Assembly (NCBI GenBank): GCA_021781655.1
Contig: JAJXWJ010000006.1
Coordinates: 1-64,000, forward strand
Length of the DNA stretch: 64,000 nucleotides
DNA from: Bacillota bacterium
GTDB lineage: Bacteria > Bacillota > Clostridia > Clostridiales > Clostridiaceae
Direction of reading: 5' to 3'
Of this stretch, positions 9,291 through 17,378 are shown in pieces (within the stretch, counting starts at the first letter, position 1; the number at the start of each line of letters is the position of its first letter). Made by a program: the position numbers and the translations under genes. Below the pieces are notes generated by a model. That model did no database searches. It was not told where the DNA came from and worked only from the letters and a program-made list of their open reading frames with translations.

Positions 9291-9333
9291 TAAAATTGAA
9301 AATACTAATCTAATTGGAATGGAGTTATGTATT

Positions 9334-9501
9334 ATGAGAAAAAGTCTTAGCAATCGTTTATACTTTATTTCAGGAATTTTATGGGCTATTGCATCTATAT
9401 TAAACTTTATTAATAACAAAATGGCACTTGGAATGTTTGATGTTTGCATTACTATAGTATTTATAATACTTGCATTTTGCTATAAGAAAAATAATATATA
9501 G
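9334..9501 (+). CDS. two-helix membrane miniprotein
   Basis: A 55-residue protein with two hydrophobic helices (about residues 7-24 and 31-49) joined by a short polar turn INNKMALGM, and a Lys/Asn C-terminus. The ATG at 9334 has GGAG nine bases before it. Longer in-frame readings that start inside the helicase gene lack a ribosome site. It is the first of several tiny membrane proteins in 9.3-11 kb. Function unknown. Confidence 0.6.
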   Translation: MRKSLSNRLYFISGILWAIASILNFINNKMALGMFDVCITIVFIILAFCYKKNNI

Positions 9502-9639
9502 CATTCAGGTGTTATAAATCAGTAGTAACGTAAAGGAAATCATTATCAAATTTTTCTCTCTTATTGTTTTATTATCTTTAAAAAAAGTATTAAAAGGTAA
9601 AATTATGTATATAAATAATTTTTATTTGGAGTGAGGGAT

Positions 9640-9849
9640 ATGAAAATAAAATTTCTAAAAGTAATTATTAAATTATATTGTTTAATTGTGGCAATTCTTA
9701 CCTTGATAATCTATTTAGTTGCTATTAATCACTATGGAAAAATGACAATCGCTATTTCGGGAATTTTTGCAATACTTCTTGGAGTTGTTCCATATTTTCA
9801 ATTTAATTCTATAGTAGGTTATCTTAAAAAATTGAGAAATAATAAATAA
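9640..9849 (+). CDS. two-helix membrane miniprotein
   Basis: A 69-residue protein with a basic N-terminus and two hydrophobic stretches (about residues 8-30 and 36-58), ending in KKLRNNK. The positive-outside-of-helix pattern suggests both termini face the cytosol. GGAGTGAGG precedes the ATG at 9640, which I prefer to the overlapping GTG at 9631. Function unknown. Confidence 0.6.
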   Translation: MKIKFLKVIIKLYCLIVAILTLIIYLVAINHYGKMTIAISGIFAILLGVVPYFQFNSIVGYLKKLRNNK

Positions 9850-9870
9850 ATTCACCAGAGGTGTATGTAT

Positions 9871-10041
9871 ATGAAAAAAAGCAAAATTGTTTATATAGTG
9901 TGGTTATTTTTATCATCATTTTGGTTTATTGGAAATGTAATTGTACATAAATTAATAATTGTGAAAATTACTTGTTTATTACTTGGAATAGTATTCTTTT
10001 TAGGAGCAATATTTATAACGTTAGAAGAACTGAAAAAATAA
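9871..10041 (+). CDS. two-helix membrane miniprotein
   Basis: A 56-codon gene. It starts MKKSKIVYIVW, has two hydrophobic helices (about residues 6-26 and 29-50) and ends EELKK. An AGAGGTG site lies 7-8 bases before the ATG, and the gene starts 21 bp after the previous one, so the two are probably co-transcribed. The size and layout match its neighbours although sequence similarity is low. It ends directly in a terminator. Confidence 0.6.
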   Translation: MKKSKIVYIVWLFLSSFWFIGNVIVHKLIIVKITCLLLGIVFFLGAIFITLEELKK

Positions 10042-10073
10042 AATAAGAGTAGTTTAATGCTATTCTTTTATTT
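10040..10073. terminator. bidirectional terminator after the miniprotein pair
   Basis: AAATAAGAGTAG pairs with CTATTCTTTTATTT across a TTTAATG loop. T-rich tails lie on both sides: TTTTATTTC on plus, TTTTATTTTTTC on minus. It fits termination of both the plus-strand miniprotein genes and the minus-strand remnant to its right. Confidence 0.6.
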
Positions 10074-10079
10074 CAACAT

Positions 10080-10172
10080 TTACTTGATTGTTTGATCTTG
10101 TGATGCTTTATCAGCTGCTGCTTGATTAAAGTTATCCGTTCTGGTTTGATTTGATGTGCTGTGCAAAATCAA
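10080..10172 (-). pseudogene. possible C-terminal remnant of a lost gene
   Basis: On the minus strand, 30 open codons end in TAA. The last 25 codons give a protein-like, hydrophilic C-terminus (Asn/Gln/Ala/Asp/Lys-rich, ending SQDQTIK), unusually GC-rich and codon-like for an intergenic stretch here. There is no start with a ribosome site and a stop lies just upstream. It is followed by a minus-strand terminator, as a real gene end would be. It could instead be a chance reading frame. The rest of 10173-10335 is AT-rich and shows no other gene. Confidence 0.3.
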
Positions 10173-10335
10173 TTATATCAGGGATTTATCATAAATGTTT
10201 TTTTATTTTATTTAGTTATAAAATTATTCGAGCATTTCGCACTATTATAGTTGGATAATTTTTTCAAAAGGCGATATTAACATATTAATGGATTTATGTT
10301 ACAATAATATAAAATATTTATGTGGAGTTACTAAT

Positions 10336-10494
10336 ATGAATACAAAACGTAAAAAATTAACTGGAACAATTTTTGGCATATTAATTTCAGCAATTTTAAT
10401 GCTAATTGGTATATGGAGTAACATGAAAATATATAGTAATATAGGTGGCTTTATTTTGATATCTATGTTTATTGTGAATTTAATTAGGGGGTAA
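10336..10494 (+). CDS. small two-helix membrane protein
   Basis: A 52-residue protein with a basic N-terminus MNTKRKK and two hydrophobic helices (about residues 8-25 and 30-48). The start is the ATG at 10336, with GGAG ten bases upstream; an in-frame ATG at 10288 has no ribosome site. It ends two bases before the Ser-rich protein gene, whose ribosome site AGGGGG lies inside this gene's last codons, so the two are translationally linked. Confidence 0.6.
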   Translation: MNTKRKKLTGTIFGILISAILMLIGIWSNMKIYSNIGGFILISMFIVNLIRG

Positions 10495-10496
10495 TC

Positions 10497-11021
10497 ATGA
10501 GAAATAAAAATAAATTTAGAGGTTTAGTAATAGTATTAGTTTTTTTAATTACAATAGCCTTTCAATCATCAATAGTATTTGGTAAAATAGGTTCTTTTAA
10601 GTCTGGTTCCTTTAAATCCAGTAGTTCCAGTTCAGTAAAATCCAGTAGTTCCAGCACTCCAAAGTCAGGAGGATATAAATCAGGTTCTTACAGTAAATCT
10701 AGTGGGTCAAGTTCGTCATCTAGTACTAAAAAATCTAGCGGGTATAAGTCAGGTTCCTTTAGTAATGGAGGCAGTAGTTCTGCAACTCAATATAAATCCA
10801 CGCTATCGAAGTCAGGAGTTCCTAAAAATTATTATCGCTCGGCTCCTTCAACAAGCTTCTATTATTTTGGAATTCCACATAGAGTATATTATTATGATAC
10901 TTATGGACATATGTATTATTATACAGCAGGGCCAGGAATACTTGGTGTTTTATCAGATATTATTATAGTAATTATAATAGTTGCAATAATTCTGTTCTTT
11001 GTTAGAAGGAGAAGAAAATAA
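10497..11021 (+). CDS. Ser-rich secreted, C-terminally membrane-anchored protein
   Basis: 174 residues. An N-terminal signal-like helix (about 8-29) is followed by a low-complexity Ser/Lys/Gly region (about 30-95) with repeated GSFKS/GYKSGS units and runs of up to six serines. A Tyr-rich segment (about 110-143) comes next, then a strong C-terminal membrane helix (about 149-167) and the tail VRRRRK, which would stay in the cytosol. The Ser-rich part should lie outside the membrane. I recognise no family. The layout suggests a surface protein or a substrate of a processing enzyme; this is inference only. Confidence 0.65.
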   Translation: MRNKNKFRGLVIVLVFLITIAFQSSIVFGKIGSFKSGSFKSSSSSSVKSSSSSTPKSGGYKSGSYSKSSGSSSSSSTKKSSGYKSGSFSNGGSSSATQYKSTLSKSGVPKNYYRSAPSTSFYYFGIPHRVYYYDTYGHMYYYTAGPGILGVLSDIIIVIIIVAIILFFVRRRRK

Positions 11022-11100
11022 GTTTAATTTTCATAATTAAAAAAATGTAAAATTAATGCAAATGTGTCGCATAAAGCAGAATATTAGCATAACATAAACG

Positions 11101-11128
11101 TTGACTTACAAATGCACTGTGATATACT
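11101..11128 (+). promoter_or_regulatory. sigma-A-type promoter
   Basis: TTGACT (11101-11106), a 16-bp spacer and TATACT (11123-11128) form a near-consensus promoter 31 bp before the gene at 11160. Confidence 0.7.
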
Positions 11129-11159
11129 TATTTTAGTTTATTATTTAGGGGATGATAAA

Positions 11160-11456
11160 ATGATAGCATTTTCAAAAATGTGGGATGATGTTTTTAAAAT
11201 GGTAGAAGAAAATGGGTGTAATGGAGTTAAAATAGTTGAAAAATTTAAAAGTGGTTATATTGTTTTAATAGAAGATTCAAAAGAATTCATTACAAAAGAA
11301 GATTTTGTGAATTTTTGGTGCAGACTTTTATACTATAACGAAGTTGAAACAGACAATATAAAAAAATGTGGAGAAAAGGCAGAATATGTATACAAGTTTA
11401 TTAAGAATCTTCCATACGTTTCAGAAAATTCAGGAATAATTAAGCTTGTTGAGTAG
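11160..11456 (+). CDS. hypothetical small cytosolic protein
   Basis: 98 residues with no signal peptide, membrane helix or recognised motif; mixed alpha/beta composition with an acidic pI by eye. The ATG at 11160 is chosen because AGGGGATG lies before it and a good promoter ends 31 bp upstream; an upstream ATG at 11112 would fall inside the promoter. It is a single-gene unit with its own terminator. Function unknown. Confidence 0.65.
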   Translation: MIAFSKMWDDVFKMVEENGCNGVKIVEKFKSGYIVLIEDSKEFITKEDFVNFWCRLLYYNEVETDNIKKCGEKAEYVYKFIKNLPYVSENSGIIKLVE

Positions 11457-11497
11457 TTTTATTGAATATTTTGCTAGGATATTATATAATTTTAGTA

Positions 11498-11530
11498 GGC
11501 TCATGTTCATTTAGAATATGAGCCTTTATA
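11498..11530 (+). terminator. intrinsic terminator
   Basis: An 11-bp stem (GGCTCATGTTC with GAATATGAGCC, one G-U pair) with the loop ATTTA, followed by TTTATATT. It also argues that the next gene starts at 11557 and not at the in-frame codon at 11518, which lies inside this hairpin. Confidence 0.7.
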
Positions 11531-11556
11531 TTATTCATATAGAAGAGGTATTGGAT

Positions 11557-13584
11557 ATGATTAAACAGGAAGATGTAACATTTTCATTAGATATCGGAAC
11601 TCGATCAGTTATAGGAACAGTAGGAGTTATTAGAGATAAAAAATTTCAAGTCATTGCAGAAAAATATACTGAGCATAATGAACGTGCCATGATAGATGGT
11701 CAAATTCATGATATAAGCTTGGTTTCAAAGGCAGTAGGATATGTTAAGAGAGAGCTTGAAGAAGAACTAGGAATTGAATTAAAAAAGGTTGCAATAGCAG
11801 CAGCAGGAAGATTTTTAAGGACCACTGTTGCAAAATCAGAAATTGAAATAGATGATGATAAGGAAATAGATAAAGAATTAGTTAGAAGTCTTGAACTAAC
11901 AGCAGTAAAAAATGCGGAAGAAAAGGTTAATAAACAAGTAGTTGGAAAACTTTACAGTGTAGGATATAGTGTTAAAAATTACTTCCTAAATGGTTATGCA
12001 ATTTCAAATTTGCTTAGTCATAAAGGTCAAGTTATATCCGTTGAAATAATTTCAACGTTTCTTCCTAGGTCTGTTGTTGACAGCTTATATGCTGTAACTA
12101 AGAAGCTAGGACTTACAGTTACCAATTTGACACTTGAACCGATTGCGGCAATGGAAGCAGCTATACCACAAAATTTGAGACTTTTAAATTTAGCTTTAGT
12201 AGATATCGGTGCAGGAACTTCCGATGTTGCAATTAGTAGTAACGAAACTATTAGTGCTTATGGAATGGCAGCTATTGCTGGAGATGAGGTTACAGAGGCA
12301 ATAGCACAGGCATGCCTTGTAGATTTTAATACAGCAGAAACAATTAAGAGAAATGTTTTCCAAAAAGGAGAATATACGTATACAGATGTTTTAGGTATTG
12401 AAAATTTAATAACAAGTGATGAAGTTAAAAAAATTATTAAACCTGTTGCTGTTAAGATGTCAGAAGAGATAGGTAAGAAAATTATAGAATTAAATGGTGG
12501 TAAAACTACAAATGCAGTATTTTTAGTCGGTGGAGGAGCACATACCCCTCTTTTAAAAGAACTATTAGCAGAGAAGCTTAATCTTCCTCCTCAAAGAATA
12601 GCAATTAAGGGAAGAGAATCTGTTACTGATTGCATTTGCCTTGATAACGAACTTGGAAGTACTGGCGTTACAGTTTTAGGAATAGCTCTTGTAGCAATAA
12701 AGAAATTTGGTGGAGATTTTATAGATGTATTTTTAAATAACAGTGTTATTAGTTTGTTTAATTCAAAAAGTAATACGGTTATGGATGTGGTACTGCAGGC
12801 AGGCATGAATCCCAAGGTGCTAATAGGCAAAAATGGAAAAAACATAAGGTTTACCCTCAATGGATCAAAAAGAGTTGCTTTTGGTACCATTGCAAAAAGT
12901 GCTGTAATTAAAATAAATGGTGTAGCTTCCAGTATAGATTCTGAAATAAAGGAAAACGATAAAATTGAAATACAATTCTCTCAAAATGGAAACAATGCAC
13001 AACCTAAAATTAAAGACTATGTAAAAAAATTAGATGCCATAGGTTTTTATCTTAATGATATAGTTAAAAATATGGAACCTTTATTTTTTATAAATAAGGA
13101 AAAGGTAAGTTTAGATTCTGAAATAAATGAAGGTGACGTGGTAGAAATTGTTTTTCCTAAAACTGTTGAAGATTATAAAAGGTATTATGATAACGATCTT
13201 AATCTAGAAATTTATAAGGATAATCAATTGTTAATGGATAGCTATATAATTGAAGAAGGGGATAGGTTATATAGTAAGGCAGAAACTATAGAGGATATAA
13301 AAGATGAAGTGCTAGAGGAAATTATGGAACCAGAAGTTAAGCAAGAAGAAATTAAGCCTAGCTACGATAATATTATTATAAAAATAAATGGAGAAGATGT
13401 TACGTTAAAAGGTAAAGAAAAATATATATTTGTAGATATTTTTAATTTTTATGAATTTGACCTTACTGTTTTAAGAGGTCAGCTTGTTATGCTAATTAAC
13501 GGAGAAAAGGCTGGCTTTAGCGATCCTTTAAAAGAAGGAGATAATGTGGAAATTAGATGGGAAAGTTTTCCTTTCGAAAAATGA
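11557..13584 (+). CDS. FtsA-like actin-fold ATPase with C-terminal repeats
   Basis: 675 residues. Residues 1-350 are an FtsA/PilM-type actin-fold ATPase: phosphate-1 SLDIGTRSVIG, phosphate-2 VDIGAGTSDVAI, and adenosine motif FLVGGGAHTPLL. About 300 further residues follow that FtsA lacks. These contain repeated motifs of the form I-N-G/K ... E-G/N-D-x-V/I-E-I near residues 452, 511 and 645, with a partial one near 608, resembling beta-grasp (ThiS-like) units. I see no C-terminal amphipathic helix typical of FtsA. The ATG at 11557 follows AGAAGAGG. Such proteins are annotated as cell-division proteins in clostridia, but the gene is not next to ftsZ, so the role is uncertain. Confidence 0.75.
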   Translation: MIKQEDVTFSLDIGTRSVIGTVGVIRDKKFQVIAEKYTEHNERAMIDGQIHDISLVSKAVGYVKRELEEELGIELKKVAIAAAGRFLRTTVAKSEIEIDDDKEIDKELVRSLELTAVKNAEEKVNKQVVGKLYSVGYSVKNYFLNGYAISNLLSHKGQVISVEIISTFLPRSVVDSLYAVTKKLGLTVTNLTLEPIAAMEAAIPQNLRLLNLALVDIGAGTSDVAISSNETISAYGMAAIAGDEVTEAIAQACLVDFNTAETIKRNVFQKGEYTYTDVLGIENLITSDEVKKIIKPVAVKMSEEIGKKIIELNGGKTTNAVFLVGGGAHTPLLKELLAEKLNLPPQRIAIKGRESVTDCICLDNELGSTGVTVLGIALVAIKKFGGDFIDVFLNNSVISLFNSKSNTVMDVVLQAGMNPKVLIGKNGKNIRFTLNGSKRVAFGTIAKSAVIKINGVASSIDSEIKENDKIEIQFSQNGNNAQPKIKDYVKKLDAIGFYLNDIVKNMEPLFFINKEKVSLDSEINEGDVVEIVFPKTVEDYKRYYDNDLNLEIYKDNQLLMDSYIIEEGDRLYSKAETIEDIKDEVLEEIMEPEVKQEEIKPSYDNIIIKINGEDVTLKGKEKYIFVDIFNFYEFDLTVLRGQLVMLINGEKAGFSDPLKEGDNVEIRWESFPFEK

Positions 13585-13599
13585 AAAGAGGTAATATAA

Positions 13600-14778
13600 T
13601 TGGATTTTTTAAAAATGGCAGAAGATATAAAAGAAGAACTGGTTAATCTTAGAAGAGATTTTCATTCTAATCCTGAACTTGATTTCGAACTTTACAGAAC
13701 TAGTGAAAAAATTAAAAGCTTTTTAAGCAAGGAAGGAATAGAATATGAAGAAACAGCTAAAACAGGAATTTGTGGCATAATAAGAGGTGGTAAAGAAGGA
13801 AAGACTGTAGCTATAAGAGGAGATATGGATGCACTTCCAATCGAGGAAAAAAACCACGCTAGCTACTGCTCAAAAGAAGCTGGGAAAATGCATGCATGTG
13901 GACATGATGCACATACTACAATACTTCTAGGGGTTGCTAAGCTTTTAAATAGTATTAAGGGTGAGTTAAAAGGAAATGTTAAATTGTTTTTTGAGCCGGC
14001 AGAAGAAACAACAGGCGGAGCTCAAATTATGATAAAAGAAGGAGTACTTGAAAATCCTAGAGTAGATGCTATAATAGGACTTCATGTGGATGAAAATATA
14101 AAGGTTAATGAAATAGGTGTGAAAAAAGGAGTGTTTAATGCAGCTTCAAATCCATTTACAATAAAAATAAAAGGTAAGGGAGGTCATGGAGCACATCCAG
14201 ATGCTACTATAGATCCTATAGTAATTGCTTGTAATGTAGTAAATACGCTGCAAACTATAGTTAGTAGGGAACTTAAGCCTACTTCGCCAAGAGTATTAAC
14301 TATTGGCTCTATTCACGGCGGGACAGCGGAAAATATTATTCCTGAGGAAGTTGTTTTAAAGGGTACAATAAGAACGATGACATTAGAAGAAAGAGAATAT
14401 GTTAAGAAAAGATTAGTGGAAGTTACTGAAGGCATTGTGAAGTCTATGAGAGGAAGTGCAGAAATAGAAATTCATGATAGTTACCCATGCCTTTATAATG
14501 ATGATAAAATTTTAGAATTTTTAAAAAGCAGTGCAAAAAAAGTTATCGGAGAAGACAAAATAAACATTTTAGAGTATCCAAGTATGGGTGTTGAAAGCTT
14601 TGCATTTTTTTCTCTAGAAAGACCTAGTGCATTTTATTTTTTAGGATGTAGAAATGAGGAAAAAGGTATAATTCATCCTGCTCATAACAGTTTATTTGAC
14701 ATCGATGAAGCTTGCTTACCTATAGGGGTAGCAATTCAATGCGAAACAGCGGTAAATATATTAAACAACTTAGTTTAA
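13600..14778 (+). CDS. M20-family metal-dependent amidohydrolase
   Basis: 392 residues. Cytosolic zinc/manganese peptidase-amidase of the N-acyl-amino-acid or hippurate hydrolase type. Metal and catalytic motifs: GDMDALP, HACGHDAH, EPAEE, GLHVD, and the C-terminal HPAHN. The dimerisation domain (about 180-290) is present, with KGGHGAHP. The start is TTG at 13600, seven bases after AAAAGAGG; an ATG at residue 6 is less well placed. It begins 15 bp after the FtsA-like gene and ends 15 bp before the next, so it is in an operon. The substrate (N-acetyl amino acid, diaminopimelate precursor or auxin-like conjugate) cannot be told from sequence. Confidence 0.88.
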   Translation: MDFLKMAEDIKEELVNLRRDFHSNPELDFELYRTSEKIKSFLSKEGIEYEETAKTGICGIIRGGKEGKTVAIRGDMDALPIEEKNHASYCSKEAGKMHACGHDAHTTILLGVAKLLNSIKGELKGNVKLFFEPAEETTGGAQIMIKEGVLENPRVDAIIGLHVDENIKVNEIGVKKGVFNAASNPFTIKIKGKGGHGAHPDATIDPIVIACNVVNTLQTIVSRELKPTSPRVLTIGSIHGGTAENIIPEEVVLKGTIRTMTLEEREYVKKRLVEVTEGIVKSMRGSAEIEIHDSYPCLYNDDKILEFLKSSAKKVIGEDKINILEYPSMGVESFAFFSLERPSAFYFLGCRNEEKGIIHPAHNSLFDIDEACLPIGVAIQCETAVNILNNLV

Positions 14779-14793
14779 GATTTGGAGGAAAAG

Positions 14794-15747
14794 ATGAAAA
14801 TTGAAATAGGAGCAAATGAGGCAGGACAAAGAGTTGATAAGTTTGTAAGAAAGTGGCTTAAGGATGTTCCTTTGAGTGCTATATTTAAAAGCTTTAGAAA
14901 AGGTGATATAAAGGTTAATGGCAAGAAGATTAAAGAAAATTATTTTCTTCAAGAAGGTGATTTGCTAGAAACTTTTTATATAGAATCAAAACCAACTAAA
15001 AAGAAATTTGAAAGAATAGATAACAATTTAAAAATTACTTACGAAGATGAAAATTTGCTTTTGGTAGAAAAATGGCCAGGAGTATTGGTTCATTCCAATA
15101 ATAAAGAGGGAGAAGCTACATTGACTGATTATGTTCTTTCTTACTTATTTGATAAAGGTGATTATCAACCAGAAAGGGAGGTTACTTTTACTCCAGCTCC
15201 TTGCAATAGACTTGATAGAAATACTTCTGGGATAGTTATTTTTGGTAAAAACTTCGACTCCTTAAAGCTTTTAAATGAAATGATAAGAGAAAGAAGTATA
15301 AAAAAATATTATTCAGCTTTAGTTAAAGGAAGAATTAAAGATGGAATTTACGAAGGGTATATTTATAAAAATGAAGATGCTAATATATCCAAGGTATTTG
15401 ACGAATATAAGCCTAATACTAAAAAGATTGCTATGGAAGTTAAAACAATACAAAGCTGTGGAACCTTTTCATTTATAGAAATAGACTTAATTACGGGAAG
15501 AAGTCATCAGCTTAGAGCACATTTAAGTCATTTGAATAATCCTATAATAGGAGATTCAAAATATGGTGATAAAAAAATAAACAGCTTTTTTAACAATAAA
15601 TATGGACTCTCTTATCAATTCCTTTATGCATACAAGGCTATTTTTAAAGATTGCCCTGATAAATTAGCATATTTAAATAATAAAACAATAGCAGAATCCT
15701 TGCCACCAATATTTAAGAAGATAAAAACAGATGTATTTAAGTTTTAA
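14794..15747 (+). CDS. RluA-family pseudouridine synthase
   Basis: 317 residues. It isomerises uridine to pseudouridine in rRNA or tRNA. An N-terminal S4 RNA-binding domain (about 3-60) precedes the catalytic domain, with the family motif RLDRNTSGIVIFGK (catalytic Asp near residue 138) and the LITGRSHQLRAHL segment. GGAGG lies before the ATG at 14794. Target uridine unknown (RluC/RluD-like). Confidence 0.9.
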   Translation: MKIEIGANEAGQRVDKFVRKWLKDVPLSAIFKSFRKGDIKVNGKKIKENYFLQEGDLLETFYIESKPTKKKFERIDNNLKITYEDENLLLVEKWPGVLVHSNNKEGEATLTDYVLSYLFDKGDYQPEREVTFTPAPCNRLDRNTSGIVIFGKNFDSLKLLNEMIRERSIKKYYSALVKGRIKDGIYEGYIYKNEDANISKVFDEYKPNTKKIAMEVKTIQSCGTFSFIEIDLITGRSHQLRAHLSHLNNPIIGDSKYGDKKINSFFNNKYGLSYQFLYAYKAIFKDCPDKLAYLNNKTIAESLPPIFKKIKTDVFKF

Positions 15748-15767
15748 GGAGTAAGAAGGTTAGAAAT

Positions 15768-17378
15768 ATGAGGGAACAATCTACTACAAAAGGCTTTGCA
15801 ATTTTGTCTGCAGCAAATATAGTTGTAAAATTATTATCACTAATATACAATCCACTTTTAGTAAGAATTTTAGTTGGAGATCAAGCTTTTGGAATATACA
15901 ATGTAACTTATCAAATTTATGTTTTGATATACGTACTTACTAATACAGGAATACCGAGTGCTATATCAAAGCTAGTTTCGGAATTTTCAGCAGTGCAAAA
16001 CTTTAAAGCAGCAATAAAAACCTTTAAAATGTCGAGATCGCTTCTTTTAGTAATAGGAATAGTTATGGCAGTAATTATGTTTTTTATTTCTGGTCCAGTT
16101 ACAACGTTTATGAAAGTTCCACAAGCTAAACTATCCGTAATAGCACTTTGTCCTGCAATAATATTTACTTCAGTAGCCTCTGCTTATAGGGGATATTTTC
16201 AAGGTAGAGGAAACATGAAGCCAACTGCAATCTCTCAGATTTTAGAGCAGATTATGAATACAGTTTTCTCTCTTGGCTTTGCTGCTATTTTAATTAAGAA
16301 GAGCATGGAGTTAGGTGTTGTAGGTGCCACTATTGGAACTACTTTGGGAGCTATGGTATCAGCAACCTATTTATTTATTACATATGAAAGAACATCCCAT
16401 ATTAAGCATAAGACATCAGATTCAGAAGTTAAACATAAAAAATATACTAATAAGCAAATTATAAGAAAGATTGCAAAGTATGGTATTCCTATAACTATAT
16501 CCATTGGAGTTATGAATGCTGGAACTTTGGCTGATACAACCATTATAGTTAACAGGCTTATGTTTGCAGGTGATACACAAGCAAATGCAGAAGCAATATT
16601 TGGTGCATATGCTAAGTATATAACTTTAATTAACGTCCCTATTGCAATAATTTCAGCTTTAGCGGTAGCGGTACTTCCTGCTGTAGCAAAGGCTATAGCT
16701 TTAAAAGATTCAAATTTGGCAAAACGCAAGATTACCTTTGCTTTTAAACTATGTTTTTTAATAGCCATTCCGTCAGCAGTAGGACTATCAGTTTTAAGTA
16801 GACCTATATTTTTACTTTTGTATAGCAGATATCTAAATGGATATCAAATAATGCTATACGGATCAGTTGTTTTAGTTTTAATGTCTTTTCAGCAGATTCA
16901 AACAAGTATTTTACAGGGGCTTGGTAGACTAAGAATAGTAACCTTATATGCTATAATTGGAATTATAGTTAAGGTAGTTACAGATTATATTTTAGTAGCT
17001 AATAAAAATTTTAATATATATGGTGCAATTATAGGAAGTGTATTAGGCTTTTCTGTACCAATATTTTTAAATCATAAGTATATGTTAAAAACCTTAAAAC
17101 AAAAAATTAATTTGTCCCAATATATATTAAGACCGTTTATAGCATCGGTGTGCATGGGAGTTGTAGCTTATATAATAGATGTAGTATTAAGTTATTTGCT
17201 TCATTTTGCATCTAAAAGTAGGCTAGTGGATGACTTCTCCACTGTAATTGCTATAGTAATTGGTGGAATAACTTATTCGGTAGTTATTTTATTGATTAAA
17301 GGTGTATCAAAGGAAGAAGTAGATATCCTTCCAGGAAAAATAAGAAGATTAATTCCAGTAAAATTTCTTCAAGGCTAA
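15768..17378 (+). CDS. MOP-superfamily polysaccharide flippase (SpoVB/MurJ-like)
   Basis: 536 residues of alternating hydrophobic helices, about 14 predicted by eye. It belongs to the polysaccharide-synthesis/SpoVB branch of the MOP flippases, which move lipid-linked sugars across the membrane. Helical landmarks include the N-terminal LVRILVGDQAFGIYNV and the central AYRGYFQGRGNMKP. An AAGGAGTAAGAAGG site precedes the ATG. It ends the operon begun by the FtsA-like gene and overlaps the convergent paralogue by 4 bp. The substrate is probably a cell-wall or spore-cortex lipid intermediate; which one is unproven. Confidence 0.85.
   Translation: MREQSTTKGFAILSAANIVVKLLSLIYNPLLVRILVGDQAFGIYNVTYQIYVLIYVLTNTGIPSAISKLVSEFSAVQNFKAAIKTFKMSRSLLLVIGIVMAVIMFFISGPVTTFMKVPQAKLSVIALCPAIIFTSVASAYRGYFQGRGNMKPTAISQILEQIMNTVFSLGFAAILIKKSMELGVVGATIGTTLGAMVSATYLFITYERTSHIKHKTSDSEVKHKKYTNKQIIRKIAKYGIPITISIGVMNAGTLADTTIIVNRLMFAGDTQANAEAIFGAYAKYITLINVPIAIISALAVAVLPAVAKAIALKDSNLAKRKITFAFKLCFLIAIPSAVGLSVLSRPIFLLLYSRYLNGYQIMLYGSVVLVLMSFQQIQTSILQGLGRLRIVTLYAIIGIIVKVVTDYILVANKNFNIYGAIIGSVLGFSVPIFLNHKYMLKTLKQKINLSQYILRPFIASVCMGVVAYIIDVVLSYLLHFASKSRLVDDFSTVIAIVIGGITYSVVILLIKGVSKEEVDILPGKIRRLIPVKFLQG

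Noticed and set aside
10590-10790. Repeated short units that could look like a repeat array
   Set aside because: They are in frame and encode the Ser/Gly/Lys-rich region (GSFKS-type repeats) of a coding gene; there are no regular spacers as in CRISPR.
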